Assembly (NCBI RefSeq): GCF_003984645.1
Contig: NZ_RWKI01000013.1
Span: forward strand, 1 to 64,000
Origin: Variovorax sp. MHTC-1
GTDB lineage: Bacteria; Pseudomonadota; Gammaproteobacteria; Burkholderiales; Burkholderiaceae_C
Direction of reading: 5' to 3'
DNA: 64,000 bases
Of the stretch, positions 28,121 to 36,358 are shown in pieces. The position numbers and the translations under genes are program-made. Each line of letters begins with the position of its first letter. Positions within the stretch are counted from its first letter, which is position 1. The notes under the pieces are model-generated. The model searched no databases. It was given only the letters and a program-made list of their open reading frames with translations, and had not been told where the DNA came from.

Positions 28121-28450
28121 ATGCCACATGAGAAATACGTCCAGTGCATCGATGCCTGCAACGATTGCGCGACGGCGTGCAATCACTGCGCCGCGTCTTG
28201 CCTGGCCGAGGACGACGTGAAGATGATGGCCAAGTGCATCGCGCTGGACATCGATTGCGCTGCCTTCTGCCAGTTGGCCGCTGCAGCGATGGCGCGCGGC
28301 AGCGCCTACGCCGGCGCCATCTGCAAGCTGTGCGCCGAGATCTGCAAGGCTTGCGGCGACGAGTGCGCGAAGCACAAGGCGAAGCATTGCAAGGACTGCG
28401 CAAAAGCTTGCCATCGCTGTGCCGAAGAGTGCCTGAAAATGGCCCAGTAG
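28121..28450 (+). CDS. cysteine-rich four-helix-bundle copper storage protein (Csp3-like, DUF326)
   Basis: A 109-residue protein with 19 cysteines (residues 9, 13, 16, 20, 23, 27, 39, 46, 50, 68, 71, 75, 78, 82, 90, 93, 97, 100, 104). The spacing is CXXXC/CXXC along amphipathic helices, the signature of Csp proteins that store many Cu(I) ions inside a four-helix bundle. There is no signal peptide, so it should be cytosolic as in Csp3. AAGGAG precedes the ATG. It is the last gene of the copper region. Number of bound copper ions not assigned from sequence. Confidence 0.9.
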   Translation: MPHEKYVQCIDACNDCATACNHCAASCLAEDDVKMMAKCIALDIDCAAFCQLAAAAMARGSAYAGAICKLCAEICKACGDECAKHKAKHCKDCAKACHRCAEECLKMAQ

Positions 28451-28469
28451 GCCGCCTGCCGGCTCGAAG

Positions 28470-29231
28470 TCACCTGGCAAACGGCGTATCCCGGAACGCC
28501 GCACCGATCTGCTCGCGAAGCGCCAGCAGCGGCGCACTCAGCGCGAGCGCCACCTCGTTCGCCGGGTCGGTGGTGGAGACGCTGGCATTCAGCACATGCA
28601 CGCGCTCGTTCTCGAGCGAGAGCGGCGTGGCCAGTGCGACGATCTCGGGCTGCCAGGAGGCCGCGCACCAGCCGCGCCGGCGCACGCTGTCGATGGCCTT
28701 GTCTATCTCCTTGCGAAGCCGAGGCCAGTCGCTGCGGCGCGCCTCGAATTCCTTCAGCAATTCAGCGCGCCGCGTCTCGGGCGCCACGGCCAGCCAGGCG
28801 CGGCCGAGCGAGGTGAGTTCGATCGGCACGCGCTGGCCGCTCACCACGCTGCGCAGCGACGCCTTCGTGTTGTAGCGGAACGATTCGAGATACAGCATCT
28901 CGCTGCAATCGGCGACCGCGAGCCCGACGTTGATGCGCAGCTTCTCGGCCACCGCCCGCATCCGCGGCGCAGCCACCTGCAGCACGGCGGAGCCGGTACG
29001 CATGGCATGCGCGAAGCTCAGCACCGGCGCCGCCAACCGGTAGGCGCGCGCCGAGCGGTCATGCTCGAGCAGGCCGGCGCCGACCAGCGTCTGCGTGAGG
29101 CGGCTCACGGTGGCAGGCGCCAGCCCGGTGCGCTCCGCCAGCTCGCCGTTGCCGAGCAGCGTGGAGCCGGGCCGGAAGGCCCGCAGGATCTCGATGCCGC
29201 GTTCGAGCGAGCGGTTGGGTGGGGTCGCCAT
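28470..29231 (-). CDS. IclR-family transcriptional regulator
   Basis: A 253-residue regulator with an N-terminal winged helix (NRSLERGIEILRAF, then LAERTGLAPATVSRLTQTL) and an IclR effector domain. The start 29231 is chosen because AAGGAGA precedes it at good spacing; an upstream in-frame ATG adds 12 residues without a ribosome site. It is divergent from the Bug/enoyl-CoA hydratase operon, with an inverted repeat in the 118-base gap, and so very likely controls that operon. The effector is probably an aromatic or short organic acid, but this is inference. Confidence 0.88.
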   Translation of the reverse strand: MATPPNRSLERGIEILRAFRPGSTLLGNGELAERTGLAPATVSRLTQTLVGAGLLEHDRSARAYRLAAPVLSFAHAMRTGSAVLQVAAPRMRAVAEKLRINVGLAVADCSEMLYLESFRYNTKASLRSVVSGQRVPIELTSLGRAWLAVAPETRRAELLKEFEARRSDWPRLRKEIDKAIDSVRRRGWCAASWQPEIVALATPLSLENERVHVLNASVSTTDPANEVALALSAPLLALREQIGAAFRDTPFAR

Positions 29232-29260
29232 GCGATGTCTCCTTGCGCCACTCATCTCCA

Positions 29261-29277
29261 ATTCCATCCAGTGGAAT
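29261..29277. promoter_or_regulatory. candidate IclR operator
   Basis: ATTCCA and TGGAAT form a perfect 6-base inverted repeat around a five-base spacer. It lies 30 bases from the IclR start in the divergent gap to the Bug-led operon. IclR-family proteins commonly bind short palindromes built on GGAA/TTCC halves, which fits. Confidence 0.55.
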
Positions 29278-29349
29278 GAGGCGGGTGCGCTCGCGAAGTA
29301 TGCGTCCTAAGCTTCGGACCCATCGAGCCACCCAGAAAGAGAGACATCC

Positions 29350-30315
29350 ATGCGTGCATTCCTCCGCCTCGCCGCGACGCTCGCGTTCGCGGCGCTGACT
29401 GCGTCACCGGCCCTCGCGGCCTTCCCGGACAAGCCGCTTCGCATCATCGTCCCATTCGCGCCCGGCGGCGGCACCGACGCCATCACGCGCTCGCTCGGCG
29501 TCAGCCTGGCCGAGGCGCTGGGCCAGCCCGTCATCGTCGACAACAAGCCGGGCGCCGGCACCATCATCGGCACCGACGCCGTCGCCAAGAGCGCGCCCGA
29601 CGGCTACACGCTGGTGATGGCCACCTTCGCGCACGCAGTCAATCCCGCGCTGCAACCCAAGCTGCCCTACGACACCGACAAGGCCTTCGCACCGGTCGCG
29701 CTGATCGGCGTCTCGCCCAACGTGCTGGTGGTGCGCGCGGACCGGCCCTACAAGACGGTGGCGGAAGTGGTGGCCGCAGCCAAGGCCAAGCCCGGCACGC
29801 TGACCTTCGCCTCGCAGGGCAACGGCACCTCGGCGCACCTGGCGGGCGAGCTCTTCAAGAGCCTGGCCAAGGTGGACATCACGCACGTGCCCTACCGCGG
29901 CGCGGGACCGGCGATGACCGACCTGCTCGGCGGCCAGGTCGACATGATGTTCGCCACCGCGGCCGCCGCGCGGCCCTTCGTCAGCGCAGGAAAGATGCGC
30001 GCGCTCGCAGTGACCACGGCGCATCGTTCGCCGGCCTATGCCGACGTGCCTACGCTGGCCGAATCCGGCGTGCCGGGCTACGCGGCGGAGAGCTGGTACG
30101 GCCTCTATGCGGCGGCCGGCACGCCCAAGGACGTGATCGCGCGCCTCAACGATGCGGTGCGCCGTGCCGTGAAGGCCGAGGCCTTCGTGAAGCAGACCCA
30201 GTCGGAAGGCCTGGCGGTCAACGTCGGCACGCCGCAGGAACTCGACCGCTACGTGCGGGCCGAGGAAGTGCGTTGGCGCAAGGTCGTCAAGGACGGAAAC
30301 ATCACCGTCGATTGA
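29350..30315 (+). CDS. Bug/TctC-family periplasmic solute receptor 1
   Basis: A 321-residue secreted receptor of the Bug (TctC-like) family. The signal peptide ends near PALAAFPDKPLRI, where the mature protein typically begins with FPxKPIRI. IIVPFAPGGGTDAITRSL and IVDNKPGAGTIIGTDAVAK are family signatures, and the fold closes on a carboxylate ligand. It heads an operon under a divergent IclR regulator. No tctA/tctB transporter genes are present, as is common for orphan Bug receptors in Burkholderiales. Ligand unknown; a small organic acid is likely. Confidence 0.93.
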   Translation: MRAFLRLAATLAFAALTASPALAAFPDKPLRIIVPFAPGGGTDAITRSLGVSLAEALGQPVIVDNKPGAGTIIGTDAVAKSAPDGYTLVMATFAHAVNPALQPKLPYDTDKAFAPVALIGVSPNVLVVRADRPYKTVAEVVAAAKAKPGTLTFASQGNGTSAHLAGELFKSLAKVDITHVPYRGAGPAMTDLLGGQVDMMFATAAAARPFVSAGKMRALAVTTAHRSPAYADVPTLAESGVPGYAAESWYGLYAAAGTPKDVIARLNDAVRRAVKAEAFVKQTQSEGLAVNVGTPQELDRYVRAEEVRWRKVVKDGNITVD

Positions 30316-30325
30316 AGAGCCCATC

Positions 30326-31129
30326 ATGAACACCGCACCCATCCAGATCGAACTCGAAGTGGCGGACGGCATCGCCGTCCTCACGCTCAACCGTCCCGAG
30401 AAGCGCAATGCCATCAGCGATGCGATGCGCAGCGAGCTCATCGCCGCGCTCGAACAGGTGGCCGGCGATGCCAAGATCCGCGCGCTCGTGCTGACCGGCA
30501 ACGGCAAGGGCTTCTGCGCCGGCGGAGACGTGGCCGGCATGCAGCGGCGCATGGACGCGCCGGCCGGCGAAGTCGGCTTCAACGGCTGGACACGGCAGCA
30601 GCGCGTGCATCACTCCATCGCTTTGCTGCACACCATGCCGAAACCGGTGATCGCGGCGGTGAACGGCTCGGCCAACGGCCTGGGCGCCGACATGGCGCTG
30701 GCCTGCGACTTCGTCATCGCTTCCGAAGAAGCCAGCTTCGCCTGGAGCTATATCAAGCGCGGCCTGATCCCCGACGGCGGCGGCATGTACTTCCTGCCGC
30801 GGCGCGTCGGCCTGTCGCGCGCCAAGCAGTTGATCTTCACCGGGCGCAAGGTCGAAGCCGCCGAAGCGCTGCAGCTCGGCATCGCCGATCGCCTGTGCCG
30901 GCCCGATGCGCTGTTGGCCGATGCGCAGGCCTGGGCACGCGAACTGTCGCAGGGCTCGGCGGCCGCGCTCGCGCTCGGCAAGTCCATCATCGACCAGAGC
31001 TTCGAGCTGCCGGCCGAGCAGGTCTTTGCGCAAGGCAGCCAGGCACAGGGCATCTGCTACACGACACAGGCGCATCGCGATGCGGTGCTGGCCTTTCTGA
31101 ACGCCGGCACCAGGGAGAAGTCGGCATGA
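30326..31129 (+). CDS. enoyl-CoA hydratase/isomerase family protein
   Basis: A 267-residue crotonase-fold enzyme. LTLNRPEKRNAI near residue 20 and the oxyanion-hole loop GKGFCAGGDVAGM are clear, as is the second oxyanion motif NGSANGLGADMALACDF with CoA-binding surface. Crotonase members hydrate, isomerise or hydrolyse acyl-CoA thioesters; the residue pattern does not fix the reaction. It sits between a solute receptor and an NDP-forming acyl-CoA synthetase, so it probably acts on a CoA-activated form of the imported acid. Its stop overlaps the synthetase start. Confidence 0.9.
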   Translation: MNTAPIQIELEVADGIAVLTLNRPEKRNAISDAMRSELIAALEQVAGDAKIRALVLTGNGKGFCAGGDVAGMQRRMDAPAGEVGFNGWTRQQRVHHSIALLHTMPKPVIAAVNGSANGLGADMALACDFVIASEEASFAWSYIKRGLIPDGGGMYFLPRRVGLSRAKQLIFTGRKVEAAEALQLGIADRLCRPDALLADAQAWARELSQGSAAALALGKSIIDQSFELPAEQVFAQGSQAQGICYTTQAHRDAVLAFLNAGTREKSA

Positions 31130-33213
31130 ACGACGCGATCTCGCGCCTGCTCAAGCCCCGCAGCGTGGCGGTGATCGGCGCGTCGGCCGATCCGGCCAAG
31201 ACTGCCGGCCGGCCTGTCGCCTATTTGACGAAGCACGGCTTCACCGGCGCGATCTACCCCGTGAATCCGCGCGCCGCCGAGATCGGCGGCCTGAAGAGCT
31301 ACCCCGACGTGCAGTCGCTGCCCGAGGCGCCCGACGTCGGCATCGTCCTCCTGGGTGCGGAGCGCGCGCATGAAGCAGTGCGCGAGCTCGCCGCGCGCGG
31401 CACCTCGGCCGCGATCGTGCTGGCGAGCGGCTACACCGAGGTCGGCGAAGAAGGCGCGCGCCGCCAGCAGCAGTTGCTAGATGCCGCGGGCCGCATGCGC
31501 ATCCTCGGCCCCAACACGATCGGCCTGGTCAACCTGACCGACAACATCACGCTGTCGGCGACCGGTGCGCTCGAGATGGAAGGCTTTCAGGCCGGCCACA
31601 TCGGCGTCGTCTCGCAAAGCGGCGGCATCCTCGGCGCCCTGCTCTCGCGTGCGGCGGCGCGCGGCATCGGCCTGTCGAAGCTCGTCTCGACCAGTAACGA
31701 AGTCGACCTGGACCTGGCCGATTTCGTCGACCATCTCGCGGACGACGAAGCGACCTCGGTGATCGCGCTCTACATGGAAGGCCTGCGCCATCCCGCGAAG
31801 TTCCGTGCGGCGGCATTGAAGGCGGCGCGCCGGGGCAAGCCGGTGGTGGTATTCAAGGTCGGCCGCTCGGAAGCCGGCGCCACGGCAGCCGTGTCGCACA
31901 CCGGTGCGCTGGCGGGCGCGGACCGCATGTACGACGCGCTGTTCCGCGAGGTCGGCGTAATCCGCGCGCAGAGCTTTGCCGACCTGCTCGACATTCCCGC
32001 GACGCTGGCCACGGCGCGCGCGCTGCGCGGACAGCGCGTGGCGGTGCTCACCTCGACCGGCGGCGCCGGCACGCTGGTGGCCGACAGCCTCGGCAGCGCG
32101 GGCTTCGAAACGCCGGCGCCGGATGCGCAGACCGCCGCGACCCTGCGCGCGCTGCAGTCGGGCGAGCATGCGGTGCTCGACCGCAATCCGATCGACGTCA
32201 CCCTCGCCGGGCTGCAGCCGGCGCTGCTGCGCGGCGCGATCAAGGCGCTGCTAGCGAGTCTCTCCTACGACGCGGTGGTCGTGATCGTGGGCTCCTCGGG
32301 GCTCGCGATGCCGGATTTGATGGCCGACGCCATCCACGACAGCCTGCCGGGCAGCGACAAGCCCTTGCTGGCCTACGTGAGCCCGCACGCGCCCGGCATC
32401 GCGAGCCTGTTGAACCAGCGCGGCGTGCCGGCCTTCATGGCGCCCGAGAGCTGCACCAGCGCGCTGGCCGCGATGCGCGAGCGCGCGCTGTGGGCCGCGC
32501 CCGCAGCGGACTGCGCGCTTCCGGCACCGGTACGCATCGACGACCTGCCGCGCGGATCGCTCGACGAAGCGCAAGCCAAGCAGCTGTTCGCCCGCTTCGG
32601 TGTGCCTTGCGTGCGCGAACGTGTCGTTTCCAATGCGCAAGAGGCAGCGCATGCAGCGCGCGAACTCGGCGGCGCGGTGGTGCTGAAGATCCTGTCGTCC
32701 GAGATCACGCACAAGAGCGATGTCGGCGGTGTGGCCGTCAATGTCGATGCCGAGCTGGTGGGCGCGCGGCTCGATCGCATGACGCACGAAGTGGAATCGC
32801 ACTCGGGCGTGCGGCCGCGGCAGTTCCTGGTGCAGGAAATGGTGAGCGGCGGCGTCGAACTCATCCTGGGTTTTCATCGCGACCCGCTCGGTGGCGCCGT
32901 GCTGCTCGGCATGGGCGGCGTCACCGCGGAGCTGCTGAAGGACACCACGCTCAGGATGCTGCCGACCCAGGGCCTGTCGCGCGAGCAAGCCGGCGCGCTG
33001 GTGCGCGAACTCAAGACCTGGCCGCTGCTCGACGGCTTTCGCGGGCGGCCGGTGTGCGATATCGATGCGCTGGTCTCGGCCATCGTGTGCTTCTCGCAGA
33101 TGGCGGCAGCGCTCGGCGAGCGCCTCGTCGAAGCGGAGATCAACCCGATCTTCGTGTTGCCGCAGGGGCAAGGCGTGCGCGCCGCCGACGGCGTGGCCGT
33201 TCTCGCGCCCTGA
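31126..33213 (+). CDS. NDP-forming acyl-CoA synthetase (acetate-CoA ligase family)
   Basis: A 695-residue fusion of the alpha (residues about 1-460) and beta/ATP-grasp (about 490-695) parts of ADP-forming acyl-CoA synthetases. PRSVAVIGASADPAKTAGRP is the CoA-binding Rossmann start, VSQSGGILGALL and VSHTGALAGADRMY are alpha-part motifs with the candidate phospho-His, and KILSSEITHKSDVGGV belongs to the ATP-grasp part. Such enzymes activate acids to CoA esters. Its start overlaps the stop of the enoyl-CoA hydratase gene, which places both in one pathway for the operon's acid substrate. Confidence 0.9.
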   Translation: MNDAISRLLKPRSVAVIGASADPAKTAGRPVAYLTKHGFTGAIYPVNPRAAEIGGLKSYPDVQSLPEAPDVGIVLLGAERAHEAVRELAARGTSAAIVLASGYTEVGEEGARRQQQLLDAAGRMRILGPNTIGLVNLTDNITLSATGALEMEGFQAGHIGVVSQSGGILGALLSRAAARGIGLSKLVSTSNEVDLDLADFVDHLADDEATSVIALYMEGLRHPAKFRAAALKAARRGKPVVVFKVGRSEAGATAAVSHTGALAGADRMYDALFREVGVIRAQSFADLLDIPATLATARALRGQRVAVLTSTGGAGTLVADSLGSAGFETPAPDAQTAATLRALQSGEHAVLDRNPIDVTLAGLQPALLRGAIKALLASLSYDAVVVIVGSSGLAMPDLMADAIHDSLPGSDKPLLAYVSPHAPGIASLLNQRGVPAFMAPESCTSALAAMRERALWAAPAADCALPAPVRIDDLPRGSLDEAQAKQLFARFGVPCVRERVVSNAQEAAHAARELGGAVVLKILSSEITHKSDVGGVAVNVDAELVGARLDRMTHEVESHSGVRPRQFLVQEMVSGGVELILGFHRDPLGGAVLLGMGGVTAELLKDTTLRMLPTQGLSREQAGALVRELKTWPLLDGFRGRPVCDIDALVSAIVCFSQMAAALGERLVEAEINPIFVLPQGQGVRAADGVAVLAP

Positions 33214-33240
33214 TTCGATCCACGGCAAAAACGAGACACC

Positions 33241-34224
33241 ATGACCGCGAACTTCATCTCGCGCCGACATTTCAACCATGCCATCGGCTCGGCGCTGGCG
33301 GCCTTGCCGCTGCTGTCGAACGCACAGGCCTTTCCTTCCAAGCCGATCCGCATCGTCGTGCCCTTCGCGGCCGGTGGCCCGACCGACCTGATGGCACGCG
33401 CCATCGCCAAGACCATGTCGGCCAGCCTGGGGCAGCCGGTGATCGTCGACAACAAGCCGGGCGGCGGCGGCGTGATCGGCATGAGCGAGGTCGCGCGCGG
33501 GCCGGCCGACGGCTACACGATGGTCTTTCCCTCGATCCTCGCGGTCACCAATCCGGCGCTGATGCCCAACTACCCCTTCGATACGCTGCGCGACTTCGCG
33601 CCACTCACGGTGGTGGGCTTCATTCCGCATGCGGTGGTCGTGAAGCCGGACTTCCCGGCCAAGACATTGCAGGACCTGGTGGCGATGGCCAAGGCCAAAC
33701 CCGACAGCCTCTCCTACGGCTCTTCGGGCAACGGCACGTCGGCACACCTGGGCGCCGCGCTGTTCGCGCAGCGCGCGGGCATCCGCGCGACCCATGTGCC
33801 CTACCGCGGCGCGGGCCCGGCTGTGCAGGACCTGCTGGGCGGCCAGATCCAGTTCATGTTTCTCGACATGAGCTCGGCGCTGGCGCAGATCAAGGCCGGC
33901 AAGCTGCGCGCGCTTGCGGTGGCACCCAAGTCGCGCTTCGCCGGCCTGCCAGAGGTGCCGACCGTGGCCGAGCAGGGCTATCCGGGCTTCGACGTGCATG
34001 GCTGGTACGGACTGCTGCTGAAGGCCGGCACACCGGCGCCGGTCATGCAGCGGCTCTATACCGAGGTCAAGGGCGCGCTCGATACGCAGGAGATGCGCGA
34101 GATCTTCCGGGCCCAGGGCATCGAGCCCGGTGGCATGCCGCCGGCCGAGTTCACGGCACTGGTGCGCGACGACCTGGCGTTGTGGAAGCGCACGGTCGAG
34201 CAACTCAACATCACGCTTCAATGA
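33241..34224 (+). CDS. Bug/TctC-family periplasmic solute receptor 2
   Basis: A 327-residue Bug-family receptor. The signal sequence begins with NFISRRHFNHAIGSALA, which contains an RRHF pair and could be Tat-type. The mature start FPSKPIRIVVPFAAGGPTD and IVDNKPGGGGVIGMSEVARG are family hallmarks. It differs clearly from receptor 1 at 29350, so the operon carries two receptors, perhaps for two related ligands. Its stop overlaps the start of the 2-hydroxyacid dehydrogenase gene. Confidence 0.92.
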   Translation: MTANFISRRHFNHAIGSALAALPLLSNAQAFPSKPIRIVVPFAAGGPTDLMARAIAKTMSASLGQPVIVDNKPGGGGVIGMSEVARGPADGYTMVFPSILAVTNPALMPNYPFDTLRDFAPLTVVGFIPHAVVVKPDFPAKTLQDLVAMAKAKPDSLSYGSSGNGTSAHLGAALFAQRAGIRATHVPYRGAGPAVQDLLGGQIQFMFLDMSSALAQIKAGKLRALAVAPKSRFAGLPEVPTVAEQGYPGFDVHGWYGLLLKAGTPAPVMQRLYTEVKGALDTQEMREIFRAQGIEPGGMPPAEFTALVRDDLALWKRTVEQLNITLQ

Positions 34225-35192
34225 ACATCGTCATCCCCGACGACTACCAGGACTGCGTCCGCACGCTCGACTGCTTCGGCAAGCTGGCGAGGCACGAGGT
34301 CCGCATCTTCAATGACACGGTGAAGAGCACCCACGAACTCGCGGCGCGCTTCGTCGATGCCGAGGCCATCGTGCTCACGCGCGAGCGCACGCGCATCGAC
34401 GCGGCGCTCCTCAACCGGTTGCCGAAGCTGCGCCTGATCAGCCAGACCGGCAAGCTGGCGGGCCACGTCGATCTCGCGGCCTGCACGGCTCGCGGCGTCG
34501 TGGTGACGGAAGGCAGCGGCGCAGGCTCGGCCACGGCTGAACTGACCTGGGCGCTGGCGCTGGCGAGCCGCCGGCACCTGGTCGAGGAGGCCACGCGCCT
34601 GCGCCAGGGCCGGTGGCAAGGCTACCTGGGCCAGCAGCTCGGCGGCCAGCGTCTCGGCGTGTGGAGCTACGGGCGCATCGGCCGCCAGGTGGCTGCCTAC
34701 GGTCGCGTGTTCGGCATGAAGGTCTGGATGTGGGGGCGGGAAGGCTCGACTTCAGCGGCCCGCGCGGATGGTTTCGAGGTAGCCCCGTCGCGCGAAGCCT
34801 TCTTCGCCGACAGCGACGTGGTCAGCCTACATGTGAGGCTCAACGAGCACACCTGGGGCCTGGTCACGGACGACGACCTCGGCCGCATGAAGACCAGCGC
34901 CCTGCTCGTGAACACAAGCCGTGCCGAGCTGATCGCCGCCGGCGCGCTGGAGCGCGCGCTGATGCTGGGGCGGCCCGGCTTCGCAGCCATCGACGTGTTC
35001 GAGGAAGAACCCGTGCGCGGTGCCGCGCACCCGCTCGTGCACTTGCCCAACGCGCTGTGCACGCCGCATATCGGCTACGTCGAGCGCGACAACTACGAGC
35101 GCTACTTCGGCATCGCCTTCGACCACATCAACCAGTTTGCCGAAGGAAGATTGAACGAGGCGCTCAATCCCTCGGCCTTGCCGGCGGCCTAG
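34221..35192 (+). CDS. D-2-hydroxyacid dehydrogenase family protein
   Basis: A 323-residue NAD(P)-dependent dehydrogenase. The Rossmann segment is LGVWSYGRIGRQVAAYGRVFGM, followed by the catalytic Arg in LLVNTSRAELI, Glu in DVFEEEPV and His in CTPHIGYVE. The family reduces 2-keto acids or oxidises D-2-hydroxy acids. It is the last gene of the IclR-linked operon and starts within the stop of Bug receptor 2. Its TAG overlaps, on the other strand, the stop of the unknown gene at 35189. Substrate not known. Confidence 0.9.
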   Translation: MNIVIPDDYQDCVRTLDCFGKLARHEVRIFNDTVKSTHELAARFVDAEAIVLTRERTRIDAALLNRLPKLRLISQTGKLAGHVDLAACTARGVVVTEGSGAGSATAELTWALALASRRHLVEEATRLRQGRWQGYLGQQLGGQRLGVWSYGRIGRQVAAYGRVFGMKVWMWGREGSTSAARADGFEVAPSREAFFADSDVVSLHVRLNEHTWGLVTDDDLGRMKTSALLVNTSRAELIAAGALERALMLGRPGFAAIDVFEEEPVRGAAHPLVHLPNALCTPHIGYVERDNYERYFGIAFDHINQFAEGRLNEALNPSALPAA

Positions 35193-35650
35193 GACTTGTC
35201 CTCGGGCTGTTGGCCGAAGCGCTGAAACATGGCCGATCCGAGCCGCTTGATCTCCATCATGGCATCGGTCTTCGGTGCTTCTTCGCCGGCAAGGACGGCC
35301 GCCGCGTGCGATGCGGAGGCGCTTGCCCTTCGAGCGCGGTTCGCGCACTTGGCGAGTTCCTGCTTGCGCTCGCTCAGCGTGAAGTAGGCGGCGTCCCTCA
35401 GCAGGGTCTCGGCAACCCGCAGCGCGGCCTCTGCGGCACTCAGGCTCATGTGGATGCCGGCACGTACGCGATTGCCGTAGTCATTCTCTTCCTTGAGCCG
35501 AAGCTCCGCCTCCTGCTGGGATGAAGGGAGGACGCCCAGATCGGTGGGCGCAAAGTAGGGCACGGCCTGCACCCCGAGGCTTCGTCCTGCGATCACCTCT
35601 TCTATGGCGGTCCTTGCTTTCTCGATCGTTTCCAGATCCAGATTTTCCAT
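35189..35650 (-). CDS. hypothetical protein, mostly helical
   Basis: A 153-residue soluble protein of unknown function, predicted mostly alpha-helical and rich in Ala, Glu and Arg (LETIEKARTAIEEVIAG, LSAAEAALRVAETLL, ERKQELAKCANRARR). No signal peptide or membrane segment. ATG 35650 is preferred over upstream starts because AAAGAGG precedes it. It converges on the dehydrogenase gene and the two stop codons share the tetramer CTAG. No family recognised. Confidence 0.6.
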   Translation of the reverse strand: MENLDLETIEKARTAIEEVIAGRSLGVQAVPYFAPTDLGVLPSSQQEAELRLKEENDYGNRVRAGIHMSLSAAEAALRVAETLLRDAAYFTLSERKQELAKCANRARRASASASHAAAVLAGEEAPKTDAMMEIKRLGSAMFQRFGQQPEDKS

Positions 35651-35973
35651 GGCAGCCTCTTTTTGCGACAGGCTCAAGTGTGGGGCCGCAGCGCCGACGC
35701 GCACGTCTTCTGCACTCGAAACTCAGGCAACCCGTCAATTTTTGGCAACAGAAGAATCGCGCAGCCGCGACCGAAAGATGCTCGGCCGGGCAAAGGTAGA
35801 ACTTAACTACTGATTCAACGAATCTCGAAACGGCACTCACGCGAAAGAGCGTTTCCTTCTTGGAATCCGAACCCGCGCATCGACCAGCCGCATGAAGCGC
35901 TGCCGAATCGAATTCCAAAACAAAAATGGGTCACAGCGATGAAGCTGCAACCCATTGATCTCGTCGAGGAATC
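35651..35973. other. gene-free stretch between a hypothetical gene and the tRNA cluster
   Basis: About 320 bases with noticeably lower GC than the surroundings. I see no convincing coding region in either strand. The only clear element is the minus-strand terminator at 35915-35956. A promoter for the minus-strand hypothetical gene at 35189-35650 must lie here but I cannot place it with confidence. Confidence 0.6.
35915..35956 (-). terminator. intrinsic terminator after the tRNA cluster
   Basis: Read on the minus strand, AATGGGT pairs with ACCCATT, with an inner CAGC/GCTG stem, followed by a TTTTTGTTTT run. It lies 18 bases past the end of tRNA-Asp and should end the long folC-to-tRNA transcript. 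Confidence 0.85.
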
Positions 35974-36050
35974 TGGCGGAGTGGACGGGACTCGAACCCG
36001 CGACCCCCGGCGTGACAGGCCGGTATTCTAACCAACTGAACTACCACTCC
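35974..36050 (-). tRNA. tRNA-Asp (GTC)
   Basis: A 77-base cloverleaf with a 7-bp acceptor GGAGTGG/CCACTCC, anticodon GTC (36014-36016), T-loop GGTTCGAGTCC-type and an encoded CCA end. It is the last of three tRNA genes transcribed on the minus strand after gltX. Confidence 0.97.
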
Positions 36051-36121
36051 TGGTAGACAACGTTCGCTCCATATGGAGCCAAGTGCTGCGACTTGTGCCT
36101 GCTTCACCACTCGGTGAGAAC

Positions 36122-36197
36122 TGGCGACCCTACGGGGATTCGAACCCCGGTAGCCACCGTGAAAGGGTGGTGTCCTAGGCCTCTAGACGATAGGGTC
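36122..36197 (-). tRNA. tRNA-Glu (TTC)
   Basis: A 76-base cloverleaf starting GACCCTATCGTCTAGAGGCC, the tRNA-Glu identity pattern, with anticodon TTC (36161-36163), T-arm GGGTTCGAATCCC and encoded CCA. It lies near gltX, whose product charges it. Confidence 0.97.
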
Positions 36198-36248
36198 AAA
36201 ACCTTCGGAACCGCGTTGCGATCAACGCTTGTTTTCTCGACGCCCTGA

Positions 36249-36324
<76 letters not shown>

Positions 36325-36358
36325 TTGGGTGTCGAGCCTCAAATTATAGCCTGAAAAA

